Below are positions 22,047 to 32,983 of a DNA stretch of 64,000 nt, in pieces. Numbering within the stretch: the stretch's first letter is position 1; every line of letters starts with the position of its first letter. The DNA lies in the NCBI RefSeq assembly GCF_010015445.1, contig NC_053133.1, positions 186,001 through 250,000 on the forward strand, read 5' to 3'. The position numbers were made by a program, and so were the translations under genes. The stretch comes from Perca fluviatilis. Its lineage: Eukaryota; Chordata; Actinopteri; Perciformes; Percidae. The notes below the pieces were generated by a model, which was not told the origin of the DNA, made no database searches, and saw only the letters and a list, made by a program, of their open reading frames with translations.

Positions 22047-23650
22047 CAGTGTTGGGGAGTAACGGAATACATGTAACGGCGTTACGTATTCAGAATACAA
22101 ATTATGAGTAACTGTATTCCGTTACAGTTACAATTTAAATAGTTGGTATTTAGAATACAGTTACATTGTTGAAATCAATGGATTACATGACGATACTTAT
22201 CTGTTTCACGAGTTTATTCACTCTGACTAAATTAAGGCAAATCTATGCATTTTCCAGAAGCCCCGATATGAAATCGAAAAAAATAGCTATTTTCTTGATC
22301 AGTCACAATGGCGTCGGAACCGGCACGACAGAGCCAGAACAGGAATAAGTTTCTATCTTGGAAATTCAAACAGCATTTCACATTAAAGAACGAACAGGGA
22401 GAATGAAATATAACTGTGCAGTGCAGCCTCTGCTTGCCAGCAACCAACCTCCTTTCAGCGTCCAAATTAATCCACCTTCAACCTGAAGAAGCATCTTAAA
22501 GTAAGCTATTTTTTTAATTAGCCAAGGGTAGTCGTCTTGTGGTGGCAAATTTTATTTTAACCATTTGTTTAATGATATTAACCATTGGTTTAATGATTGT
22601 TTTATAATGCCACAAGATTTAGCTTCTTCATGTGTAGATTCAAAAGGCTCCAAGTGAAATAGTTGGCAACCGTGAACTATAGCCCAGTAGAGTTATTTAG
22701 TTCTACTAGCCTGAACCTTCTCACATTGTTGTCTTTTGCTTAGATAGAAGTGGAGAAGGCCGATGACTGTTTACGACAGTGAGAACTACGTAGGTTTCTG
22801 TCTCCTGAGATAAACTGTTGTTTAGGCTAATGTTAGGAACAGAGAGCAGAGGGCAAGGTGAGACAATGGTTTGACTTTTCATGATGTCCTCTTTTCAACT
22901 ATGGCCATACTAGAAGATACATTTAGAGGGGTGGCTTAACGGACTTTCTTTACTATATGATGTTTTGATGTTTAGACTTTAGGTTAGAAAGACATTTTCA
23001 GTTGTGCTGCGTGTACCTTTGAAACTGTGTTTTCTCCATTTGCAAATGTAAATAAATACTCAAAGACCAAACTTTGGTTTAATTCTCAGACAGTTGTTGT
23101 TCGTTTTGATTTTATCATGAATATCACTAACTTTGCTGCTTCAAGGAAAACTTCCACGACAGTCTGCTGTAGTTTTACTGGTCCCCTTGCTATTTTAACA
23201 TTGACGTGCGACTTTACATTCTCCTACGTGCTGATTTACTAGCTCCAGAGCCGTTTAAAGACTGTCTAGCCCCGTTTGACATGCTAGCTAACGTTAGCTA
23301 AAATTAGCTCGTGGTAGCAAGACTGCGGTTAGATTTTTGTAGTATGCAGTTCGGGACTACCAATACAATAATCTATCTGCTTGTTCAGGTACACATTCAG
23401 CTAGTTGGAATAAAAAGAACACACCATTATAGGCCTGTTTAGTAATCTGGATGTGATAGCTGCATTCCTACACTTCTAAAACGCAATTCAATGTGGAAGT
23501 AATCCTGAAGTAATCCAAGTATTCAGAATACGTTACTCAGATTGAGTAACGTAATGGAATACGTTACAAATTACATTTGTGGGCATGTATTCTGTATTCT
23601 GTAACGAAATACGTTTTGAGTAGTATAGTAAAGTATCCTTCCCAACACTG
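22047..23650 (+). mobile_element. hAT element, 1.6 kb, with 8-bp target duplication
   Basis: The termini CAGTGTTGGGGAGTAACGGA and (right, inward) CAGTGTTGGGAAGGATAC are flanked by exact GCTGTAGG duplications (22039-22046, 23651-23658). Subterminal GTAACG/CGTTAC motifs recur at both ends. It keeps a decayed BED-finger exon but no catalytic domain. Confidence 0.9.
22320..22500 (+). pseudogene. BED zinc-finger exon of a hAT transposase, decayed
   Basis: The plus strand reads NKFLSWKFKQHFTLKNEQGE, a stop, then a Cys-x2-Cys region (VQCSLCLPA) and NLLSASKLIHLQPEEA. This follows the BED-finger pattern of hAT transposases with an aromatic W/F-rich start, CxxC, then the expected His pair region, which is damaged. 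It lies near the left end of the 22047 element, where the first exon is expected. Confidence 0.6.
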
Positions 23651-24212
23651 GCTGTAGGCTAGTTGTGTAAAACAGCGCGGTGGACAAGAACAGCAGCTGT
23701 TTATTACCTTGTGTCGGGTTCGCTCCATGGAATGGATGAGCACACTGGATGTTTGTTACATAGATGATGTAGGAGCATGTTTTCAGCCTAAAATGATCCC
23801 AAACTTTCTGCCGTTTATCTCGCCTGTCTCTTCTCTTAGACCCTCGCTATTTTCGTCTTCCTTCATTTGTAATCCGGGCCGTCAGACGAAGTGCATTATA
23901 CACACATATATAATAATTAACAGTACTTGAAATGAAATGAAATATTGTAATCCTGTAGATAGAGTAGTGTCAGTGGAATTTTGCTTAATTAATAACCCTT
24001 TAATCACCAAACAGGAAGCGTAAAACCTTTTGTGCGCTAGTAATAATCCTCCATGCGGAAACACAGTGAGCCGTACAACCTTAATTACATTGATTTAACG
24101 AAGCTTCGAGGCAAAGAATTTTGCTTCGAGGATTTTTTGTAATCGAATTATTCAAGTTATTCGAGGAATCGTTTCACCCTATTTTGTATAGCAATCATAC
24201 AAGAGTGTGTGA

Positions 24213-24400
24213 CGACACAGGTGCAACACATAAGGGTGGGGACAGGTAATCATACAGGCGGGAAAGTAGAAGACAGGAAGTAAAACAAGACAACACATGG
24301 GTTAACAGAGAAACAACCAAAATAAAACAGGAAATGGAAAACTAACAGAAAACTTGAAACGAACTAAAAACAAACTTGACACAGGGACAAGACATGACAA
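24213..24400 (-). mobile_element. gypsy 3' LTR, truncated
   Basis: It matches 25759-25945 over about 180 bases (CCACCCTTATGTGTTGCACC, CTTGTTTTACTTCCTG on the minus strand). It starts TGTCATGTCTTGTCC directly after the purine tract AAAGGAGGGGTA. The rest of the LTR is missing beyond about 24213. Confidence 0.75.
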
Positions 24401-24416
24401 TACCCCTCCTTTAAAT

Positions 24417-25642
24417 GCCGACTCCAGACGGCCCAGGATCTTCAGGGTGTAGCTGGTGGAACTCATGTATAAGTTCTGGATCCAGAATATTACTGGCCGA
24501 CACCCAGGACCTCTCTTCGGGTCCGTACCCCTCCCAGTCCACAAGGTACTGATGGCCTCTCCCTCGTCTTCTGACAGCGAGAAGTCTCTACACAGTATAC
24601 ATGGGGGCCTCCATCAATGAGGAGGGGGAGCGGGAGTCTCAGGCACCAGCTGACTCTGTTGGACTGGCTTCACACGGCTCACGTGGAAGGTAGGATTCAC
24701 CCTCATAGTCCTAGGAAGTTTCAGTCTAACAGCAGCAGTATTAATAACTTTCTTGACAGGAAATGGACCAACGAAACGAGGGGCTAACTTGCGGCTCTCA
24801 ACGCAGAGGGGAAGATCCCGGGTAGACAGCCAAACTCTCTGACCATCCTGATCTGCAGATCTTTTGTACAATGAAGATTTATGTAGCAGGACTTGCCGCA
24901 CCCTGGTCCACATCTGCCTACAAGGGCGAAGTAATGCCTGGGCGGAGGGAACTCCCACCTCCTGTTCCAGAGCTGCGAAGAGGGGGGGTTGGTATCCGTA
25001 CACACATTGAAAGGAGTAAGGCCTGTGGAGGAACAGGACAAGGTATTGTGGGTGTATTCTACCCAAATCAGCTGCTTGCTCCAACTGGCCGGATTCCTGG
25101 AGGACAGACAGCGCAGACCCACCTCCAACTCCTGTTTGAGCCGCTCTGTCTGACCATTAGATTGAGGGTGGTAACCAGAAGACAGACTCACAATGGCAAC
25201 GAGAAGGTTGCAGAATGCCTCCCAGAGCTGAGATATGAATTGGGCCCCCAATCAGACACCACATTCCTGGTAAGTCTGTGCAACCTGAACACATGATGGA
25301 GCATTACCTCCCCCAACTCCTTGGTGGAAGGTAGTTTGGGTAGAGGAACAAAGTGAACCATTTTAGAAAACCTATCAACAATGGGCTCCTCACCCGTAGC
25401 AGCCTGATGAGAAATGGCAGCCAGCTGGAATGGCGGTGACGAGGAGCGTCACTTACCCGGAACGACCACTCTCGGATAATCCCACAGAGAACCCTTGGAG
25501 TCGAACCTCTCTCTCTCTCACGTTTGAAGAGCCGCTTGTAAATCTTGATGGTTAGGGCGATGAGAGCCTTGAGGTCCCCTGTGAGATCCAATGCCTCCAG
25601 CTGATCATTCAGCGCACTAAAAATCCAAGGGAAAACAGGCAC
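24417..25642 (-). pseudogene. gypsy Gag-Pol remnant: Gag piece, integrase, chromodomain
   Basis: Reading the minus strand, 25642-25490 holds a Gag capsid-end piece (ALNDQLEALDLTGDLKALIA). A deletion joins this to integrase. Integrase core motifs are [10 protein letters not shown] at about 25360-25390, [16 protein letters not shown] at 25251, and [20 protein letters not shown], carrying the Glu. A C-terminal barrel-like part ([18 protein letters not shown]) at about 24680 follows, then a chromodomain ([31 protein letters not shown]) at 24417-24570. Shifts occur near 25000-25080 and a stop lies near 24595. The core's second conserved Asp motif reads SDWGAQF. Confidence 0.85.
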
Positions 25643-25758
25643 TCAGGAATACAGCACACAGGAAAAAAGGTCAAAGGCTGATCACATAGAAGCAGACGAT
25701 CTCGCACTGGGGTAAGTGGAAGACTGAACTTAAATATACAAGACAGGGGAGACAATGA

Positions 25759-25945
25759 GACACGGGTGCAACACATAAGGGTGGGGACAGGTAATCGCAC
25801 AGGCGGGAAAGTAGAAGACACAAAGTAAAACAAGACAACACATGGGTGACAGAGAGATTACCAAAATAAAGCAGGAAATGGAAAACTAACAGAAAACATG
25901 AAACAAACTAAAAACAGAAACTTGACACAGGGACAAGACATCCCC
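25759..25945 (-). mobile_element. gypsy 5' LTR, partial homology block
   Basis: Direct counterpart of 24213-24400. Beyond the shared block the minus strand continues with TTGTATATTTAAGTTCAG, a TATA-like LTR promoter region. The LTR end is not fixed. Confidence 0.65.
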
Positions 25946-27739
25946 AGGATAAGGAAATCAACTCACCAGTCTACTGCTGACTCTGCTAACCTACTGTCGA
26001 CTCTGATAGCTCAAGATAGCAAGAACCATCTCTACGGCCATCTCATGACAAAGAGTCGCTCATAAAGATAGGTTAATCAACTCACCAATCTCCTGCTAGC
26101 TGGGTGGCCTCTGCGCCTATTTTGGTTTCCAGCGGGATGTCAGAAGCTGTAGTGTCCTTTCGCAGAGATTTGGCTGGATGCTGGAAGACTGGCGACGCCA
26201 TTCAACCGGGTGACTCTTTTTCTGTGTGCCGATCTAATAGCCACATTCTGCTTCATGCTGAATTATGAAGTAGCTAATATGATCACATTTCACTGGAATT
26301 GTACCATCATACAATTTCATTTGACAAATAGAAATTACGTTTAATTAATTGATTCTTTTCAGATTGTTTCACGCCGCTTGTGTTCTTAAGCACAAAATAA
26401 AACATCTTTCACAGTTTTGTTTTGAGATTATTTAATCAAATGACTATCCCAAGTGAAGAATACACTTTTACGCTTTTTCAGCTCGGTTTAACTAGGAAGT
26501 TTGGAGCCATAATGGTGACATGTGATAATGCTGATCATACTGATTAGACGTTAGCTGGCTAACGACTAGCAATATTGATAGGTTAGCGCTAGCAAAATGT
26601 TATCTTACCTGGGAGTCTCACAAGTATCCGACGAGGCGATTGCTTTTTTTTTTTTCTTTTGTGAACGCAGCTTCATGTAGTAGCTACAGAGCTCATTTAA
26701 GATGATGCTCTTACGTCCCGTTTCCATGAAGGCAGCACGGAGCTGCGCCAAACAAAGCTGACTGAAGCACAGAAAAGTTAGGATACCCGTTTCGTCCAGT
26801 CGCAGTGCTGTAAACTGGCAGCTTTTAATGTTGCAGACCACTGAGTAGTTTTAGTAGTTTAAGTGTAAACATGTATTGTTATTGTGAATCTTTGGTTTGA
26901 AGTATGAAGGTAAATATGGTGCAAAATGTGAGCACTTGTGCCTCATTCCTGATCGAGCAATTGTATATTTTGAGAACAGAGAAATACAAACATTACATTT
27001 TGAAGAGAAATTATTCACAAGCAAAAAATAAATTTGTTTTAACAAACAAAAATCTATTCCTTGCTCAATAATTGTATTTGCATGTTTACTATTATATTAA
27101 CATGATAACCCTTGGAAGCATATTGAGTACAGTGGAGTTGTTCTACTACTGCAGGGGTCATCAACTACATTTTTCCAAGGGCCAGAATTTTCTAAGCAAA
27201 CACTCCGGAGGCCCAATTCAATTCAATTTCGACTTGTAAATAAAGAAAATAAAATATTATAATATATTTATACCTGTAAAGGACCACTTTGGAGTTTTAA
27301 TGTATGCTGCTGAGTTAATGAGTAAAACGGGTAAAATATTTATGTGCTTTAATGTAATTTGTATGTGATTGACCGGAAAATCTGTGCACCAGCAATGTTG
27401 AAATGTGTCCCTTTGGTGGTACCGTAGTTTTTTGCACAATGGAGGATGAGCTTTGAAAGGTAGCTGGCAGGTGTGAATGGCATGCAGCTGTGTTTGTGCC
27501 TACAGGATTTTATCTGAAATTTTGTGTTTCTTTTATGAACTTTGAGAACTTGCATTCCTTGGTGAGCGCAGCGAGGTACAATGTGTTTTCATTCATAGTA
27601 ATTCAGAAATTGTTTGCATTTATGTATAGTTTATTTTGTTGTGTAATGTTAATGATTGTCATCCGAAATGTTTGTTCACGTAATGAAGTTTGTATCCGTG
27701 AAAACGCGTGTGTGAAATGTTTGTTGTATTTATGTTTTC
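25946..27739. other. no gene; one dispersed repeat recognised
   Basis: Most of this stretch is unassigned. Positions about 26905-27075, read on the minus strand, match 39045-39200 (shared GCTCAAAATATACAATTGCTC-like core and CAGGAATGAGGC). At 27153 the bases CAGGGGTCATCAACTA resemble a hAT tip without a partner. A minus-strand frame at 26605-26841 is unrecognised. Confidence 0.5.
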
Positions 27740-27900
27740 AAAGGGGTGATAGAATGATTATATAGGGTATTTCACACTGTTCCTTAAGGTCTCCTAATGG
27801 GGTATGTAACATTGGTTGGGCTGAAAATGGCCTGGTTGATATTTTATTGGCCCTTATGTACGGTGGCCGGGAAGTGCAATGCAACATTACAAAGAATGAA

Positions 27901-28340
27901 ACACTTTTACATTTTGGAAAACAAATTTACATTTTGGAAAACAAAATAACATTTTAGAAAACAAATTTACATTTTAGAAAACAAAATAACATTTTAGAAA
28001 ACAAATTTACATTTTGGAAAACAAAATAACATTTTAGAAAACAAATTTACATTTTGGAAAACAAAATAACATTTTAGAAAACAAATTTACATTTTGGAAA
28101 ACAAAATAACATTTTCGAAAACAAATTTACATTTTGGAAAACAAAATAACATTTTCGAAAACAAATTTACATTTTAGAAAACAAATTTACATTTTGGAAA
28201 ACAAAATAACATTTTAGAAAACAAATTTACATTTTGGAAAACAAAATAACATTTTCGAAAACAAATTTACATTTTAGAAAACAAATTTACATTTTGGAAA
28301 ACAAAATAACATTTTAGAAAACAAATTTACATTTTCGAAA
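27901..28340. repeat. left 20-bp array, 22 units
   Basis: The 20-base unit ACAAATTTACATTTTGGAAA alternates with ACAAAATAACATTTTAGAAA (third variant with TTTTCGAAA). The register is unbroken over 440 bases, with no insertion or deletion. Confidence 0.95.
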
Positions 28341-28916
28341 ACAAATTAACAAGATGCAAAACACTTTTACCAGTCCCGAAACAAATTTACAAATGACAGA
28401 TTCTTCACGGAAAGGGAATGTACCACATACCGGAAGTGATGAGGTGTTGTATACATGTCGCCTTGACTACGGCAGTTATGGATCGAATGCGTCAATAGAG
28501 CCGCCATCTTGGAACAGGGGAGGCACTGCCTTATATACTGTCTATGGGCCGTCCTTAATGCATCAGCGTCAATGTAGGCAAAGGTCTAACGGAAATAAAA
28601 TCACTATAAATCGTCAAAATCTCATGCGATGTTCTAGTTTTTATAAACAAAAAGACAAAGAGACTAATTAAGGTGTTAATACAAAGAATATTTATTATAA
28701 TCAGTTCACAGATATGAGTACAAACGGAAACTTCACCCTTCTGAACTAAGAGGTTCTGCTTCAAAGTGAAGTTTAAACAGACTGAAATGTCCAGGCTCAC
28801 CCCCCACTAATGATTCATTTATTTCTGCATGTATTTATTTATTTAACGAGACTTTAAGTCGTGTTTCGTCGTTCACAGTCCGAGTCCCGCCAGACTCCCT
28901 TTAGGAAACCTGTGAT

Positions 28917-29153
28917 TTAAACTTCAGCAGGCTGTGACAGTCCGCTCCGTTTAGTCCTGGATCTGATTCTCCCGGGCTTCCCTTCCTCCAGCGGGCCCAG
29001 CAATACGGCCTGGGTCTCCAGCTGCGTGGTGTCGTTTTGGCTCCCAGGAATGGGCAGTGAGCTCCAGGTCCTGCAGCTGCAGACGGACTCAGCTGCCCCC
29101 TGCTGTAGCGCTCGATCCGGCCGTGGCTGTCGATACGTTCCCTGTTTTTCCAA
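28917..29153 (-). other. unrecognised ORF in the centre of the fold-back element
   Basis: A 78-codon frame starting MEKQGTYRQPRPDRALQQGA, GC- and CpG-rich compared with its surroundings, without a domain I know. A second short frame starts at 29248-29176 (MRAMKFMVTLRGG). The contrast with the AT-rich arms suggests captured sequence, perhaps a 5' gene region. No function is proposed. Confidence 0.35.
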
Positions 29154-29380
29154 TGTTTCCGTCAGGTCGCGGCTCCTTTTAAAAACTCAAAACACCGACC
29201 ACCACGTAAAGTCACCATAAACTTCATTGCACGCATACTCATCTCACAACAACACAAATTGACTGCGCTCACCAACAACACCTCATCACTTCCGGTATGT
29301 GGTACATTCCCTTTCCGTGAAGAATCTGTCATTTGTAAATTTGTTTCGGGACAGGTAAAAGTGTTTTGCATCTTGTTAAT

Positions 29381-29700
29381 TTGTTTTCTAAAATGTAAAT
29401 TTGTTTTCGAAAATGTAAATTTGTTTTCTAAAATGTTATTTTGTTTTCCAAAATGTAAATTTGTTTTCTAAAACGTAAATTTGTTTTCGAAAATGTTATT
29501 TTGTTTTCCAAAATGTAAATTTGTTTTCTAAAACGTAAATTTGTTTTCGAAAATGTTATTTTGTTTTCCAAAATGTAAATTTGTTTTCTAAAATGTTATT
29601 TTGTTTTCCAAAATGTAAATTTGTTTTCTAAAATGTTATTTTGTTTTCCAAAATGTAAATTTGTTTTCCAAAATGTAAATTTGTTTTCCAAAATGTGAAT
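29381..29700. repeat. right 20-bp array, 16 units, inverted
   Basis: Inverse of the left array with the same three unit types, in exact 20-base register. It is six units shorter than the left array. Confidence 0.95.
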
Positions 29701-30515
29701 TTGTCTCGAGCTTTGTAAAAGTGTTTCATTCTTTGTAATGTTGCATTGCACTTCCCGGCCACCGTACTTATGCATCCCTGTGTTTTGGCCCTATTTGTAA
29801 CAAGAGTTTTTCTTCCAAATATGGTATGCTCATGAATATTTAGATGAGCTGCGCGCTGATTGGTTGAGCGAATCCCCATACACACACATTAGAGACGAGA
29901 CAGCAGGTCTCATATTCCAGATACTGCAATGTTTCGTTACCAAATTCACTTCTGAGACTTTTTTATGTGAGAAATCAACTATATAAAGCTCAAATATGGG
30001 CCGTTTTACGAAAGTTGATGGTTAATTGCAAATTTGGTAAGGCGTGTCAGACTTTGGGAGCTCCACACAATCTGATGAGAAAGCGGCAGCCTGCTGGGCT
30101 CCATACCCAGGGCAAAGTCATTTTTATGAACGTGAGGGGTCTTGTTCCATACAATGGGAAAAGATTGCGGCTAGCTAGCTACACTTTCGGCATAACTATA
30201 GTATATTTACAGTTTGAATTTCGTCACAGCACTTATATTACAGGTTCCCCAAGGTCTTATAAAGCTAACAGTTGTGTCCGATTTCAATTTATGGCAAAAA
30301 AAAATTGTGAATGTGAGGGGTCTTGTTAGCTGCTAGTGTCCCATCAATCCAAAGGGTAACGCTCACGGCTAGTTAGCTACACTTTCGGCATAACTAGAGT
30401 ATATTTACAGTTAGAATTTTGTCACGGCATGTATATCACAGCTACCAAAAGGTCTTACAAAGCTTAGCTAACACTTTTTTCGATTTCAATTTAATATAAA
30501 AATAACTGTCTCTTT

Positions 30516-31404
30516 AACTAGAAAATGATCTCAGACTCATGGGCTTTACTTATCTGATCTGCTCAATACATCCTGGATCTTCGATGAGTCAGTACCGCGG
30601 CGGCAGTCTTGTAATCTATCTTACCCGTGTTGAGCGGGCAATTTCTAACTGTAGGTTCATGGTGATTTTGGGTATTCTTCTCACAGTGAGACACGCGATC
30701 AGGCACAGAGAGGGAAAGACCGATGGACACGCACGCACGCACACATATAGGCTACAATTATCACACACACATATAGGCTACAATTACCACAGTTTTCCCC
30801 ACTCAACCTGTCTCTTTCTATTGGAGAGAAAGAGAGAAAGAGAGCCAAGAGGGGAGGGATCGCTTTGCATAAACCAGCGTGGTGGACAAGAGTGGACTGA
30901 GCAGACAGCAGATTGAAATATCGCTTTCTACATGTTTATGCCTGTAGACATGTGAGTACCCACTCACCTGTTTAAGTATTGACTTTTTATTCACAAAGGT
31001 TTTATTGTAGCCTACTTACACTTAGTTCATCTGCGCCAGCGGCCGTTGGTATTCCTCTCTGTATCGCGCCCAGCCAGTTAGTGTGTGTTGGACATACTTC
31101 TTGGCTCAGCTGTGTGTGTGGAGCGTGGGCATCGCTGTACAGAATCCCGGCATGTGAATAGAGATGCAAATACAGGGGGCTGGGTTTGTGCGCTACCTGT
31201 GTAATGTTACCTGCTGTAAATGCTTGAAATGCTAAATACCAGAATGCATTTCCTCGGACGGCAGGATGGCAGAGGTTGGGTTTAGGAAAAAAACAACGGG
31301 GAAAGGACGCCTCACACGCCGGGAGATGGCCGCGGGGGACACGTAACGACGGCACGGTTGTGATTACGAAAACAAGAGCGGGAAAACAAAACACCACACG
31401 CGGG
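30516..31404. other. no gene recognised
   Basis: Unassigned DNA. A 25-base block with CACACATATAGGCTACAATT occurs twice (30739-30784), and purine-rich runs lie at 30824-30850. A minus-strand frame 31002-31448 has no domain I know. Confidence 0.5.
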
Positions 31405-32398
31405 ATGTGATTTGGACACTCGGGTGAAGAGAGGGGTGGAGCTGTCAACCGATCACCATCTGGTGGTGAGTTGGGTCAGGGGGTGGGGGAAGACTCTGGA
31501 CAGACCTGGTAAGCCCAAACGGGTAGTGCGGGTAGATTGGGAACGTCTGGAGGAGGCCGCTGTCCGACAGACTTTCAACTCACACCTCCGGCGGAGCTTT
31601 TCGTGCATCCCTGTGGAGGCTGGGGGCATTGAACCCGAGTGGACAATGTTCAAAGTTTCCATTGCTGAAGCTGCGGCGAGGAGCTGTGGTCTTAGGGTCT
31701 TAGGTGCCTCAAGGAGCGGTAACCCACGAACACCGTGGTGGACACCGATGGTCAGAGAAGACGTCCGACTGAAGAAGGAGTCTTTCCGGGATATGTTATC
31801 CCAGAGGACTCTGGAGGCAGTTGCAGGGTACCGAAGAGCCCGAAGGGCTGCAGCCTCTGCCGTGACAGAGGCAGTACCTTGGGGTTTTGTTCGCAAGTGA
31901 GGGGACAATGGAGCGGGAGATTGGTCGGAGAATCGGCGCAGCGGGTTCGGTATTACATTCAATTTATCGCACCGTTGTGATGAAAAGAGAGCTGAGCCAG
32001 AAGGCAAAGCTCTCGATCTACCGGTCAGTTTTCGTTCCTACCCTCACCTATGGTCATGAAGGCTGGGTCATGACCGAAAGAACGAGATCCAGGGTACAAG
32101 CGGTTCCTTCGCGTCGAAAGGAGCCAGTTGAGGTGGTTCAGGCATCTGGTAAGGATGCTCCCTGGGCGCCTCCCTAGGGAGGTGTTCCAGGCACGTCCAG
32201 CTGGGAGGAGGCCTCGGGGAAGACCCAGGACTAGGTGGAGGGATTATATCTCCAACCTGGCCTGGGAACGCCTCGGGATCCCACAGTCGGAGCTGGTTAA
32301 TGTGTCTCGGGAAAGGGAAGTCTGGGGTCCCCTGCTGGAGCTGCTCCCCCCACGACCCGACATCGGATAAGCGGACGAAGATGGATGGATGGATGGAT
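31405..32398 (+). pseudogene. RTE-like LINE, 5'-truncated and internally deleted
   Basis: The frame 31412-31900 carries the end of the endonuclease and the linker (RVKRGVELSTDHHLVVSW, PGKPKRVVRVDWERLEEAA). It then jumps to the last part of the ORF: GTMEREIGRRIGAAGSVL, KRELSQKAKLSIYRSVFVPT, and on a shifted frame RWFRHLVRMLPGRLPREVFQ and GRPRTRWRDYISNLAWERLG, ending LLPPRPDIG with a stop at 32368-32370. The reverse transcriptase core is missing between about 31895 and 31905. The 3' end is GGATAAGCGGACGAAGATGG with a GGAT repeat, the usual tail of this fish family. The clade name (RTE-like) is from memory of the protein style. Confidence 0.85.
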
Positions 32399-32429
32399 TT
32401 CATTTCATTTTCTAAGAAAAATCTTAGAA

Positions 32430-32626
32430 ATGTGGAAACATAGGGCTGTGGGAATGTAGGGCCTAATTTTCAGAGAAAAACAATTCTTAGAAATGTGGGA
32501 ACATAGGGCTATGGGACCATTGGGCTCTGGGAAAATAGGGCTGCGGGACCATTGGGCTGTGGGACCATTGGGCTGTGGGAACATAGGGCTGTGGGACCAT
32601 TGGGCTGTGGGAACATAGGGCTGACC
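32430..32626. repeat. 16-bp minisatellite
   Basis: Alternating units GGGCTGTGGGACCATT and GGGCTGTGGGAACATA, about eight to ten copies with variants. It gives a repetitive minus-strand frame (PTAQWSHSPMFPQPN type) which is a by-product of the repeat. Confidence 0.85.
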
Positions 32627-32983
32627 CCATGTGACTAACATTAGTTTGATTCATCCTTCTCAAGCAATCTAAGGTTAGCACAGCAGCAGACCATTACAAT
32701 ACAGTCTTTGCAGCCAACATCTGAACAGCAACACCTAGCAAAATGTCCCGCTACAGCCACATGTAAGTAGTTTGTAATACTTTGGTTACATAGTTACAGT
32801 GTTTTATTAACCTTTATTCTGTTTGTCTGTATATTAGCCTGCGAACTAACTATCCGTTGCTAGTTACCGTGTTTTATTAACCTTTGTTCTTTGTCTATAT
32901 ATTATTAGGTTGCAAAGTAACGTTACTTTAGCTGTCTGTTGCAAACGCTAACGTTAGCTAATTTATGTCAAAAAGCAATAGCT

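Larger units (their letters stand above)
21425..24182. mobile_element. hAT element holding a second hAT
   Basis: The left end TAGGGCTGCAGCTATCGATT and the right end (inward TAGGGTGAAACGATTCCTCG) share TAGGG ends. TTTGTATA stands at 21417-21424 and again at 24183-24190, an 8-bp duplication with one extra T at the right border. Both ends are rich in TCGA/TAATCGA motifs, as known for one common fish hAT family. The interior is interrupted by 22047-23650. No transposase of its own was seen. Confidence 0.75.
24213..25945 (-). mobile_element. Ty3/gypsy (chromovirus) retrotransposon, internally deleted
   Basis: Two LTR-like blocks in direct orientation bracket 1.35 kb that contains a Gag piece joined to late Pol. 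Protease and reverse transcriptase are absent. The presence of a chromodomain places it with the chromoviruses. The two LTR copies differ by about a dozen changes over 180 bases, so it is not young. Confidence 0.85.
27859..29766. mobile_element. fold-back transposon with 20-bp arrays in both arms
   Basis: The ends TACGGTGGCCGGGAAGTGCA and its inverse are bordered by CTTATG at 27853-27858 and 29767-29772. The related copy at 36903-36925 has this site uninterrupted with one CTTATG, proving insertion and a 6-bp duplication. Each arm is about 490-590 bases: a tip, a 20-bp array, then a unique piece containing CGGAAGTGATGAGGTGTTGT. The central 830 bases are unlike the arms. No transposase was found. 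A 6-bp duplication is known for groups such as Dada or IS3EU; assignment is not possible from this copy. Confidence 0.85.
27740..30515 (-). mobile_element. truncated copy of the AGGGGTGATAGAATG TTAA family, interrupted
   Basis: The sequence 27740-27858 and 29767-about 30515 is the inverse of the right part of the complete copy 34614-37032 (CACTGTTCCTTAAGGTCTCC, TTGGGCTGAAAATGGCC, AACAAGAGTTTTTCTTCC, then the unit repeats near 30180-30470). The fold-back element 27859-29766 divides it. The TTAA at its tip has changed to TTCA. Confidence 0.75.

Noticed and set aside
27901..28340. Regular short repeats resembling a CRISPR array
   Set aside because: Units are contiguous with no unique spacers, the array is mirrored in the other arm, and the context is a vertebrate-type transposon.
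31002..31448. 148-codon minus-strand frame as a gene
   Set aside because: No domain, no support from composition, and it overlaps the start of the RTE-like LINE on the other strand.
32405..32681. Pro-rich repeat protein on the minus strand
   Set aside because: By-product of the 16-bp minisatellite.
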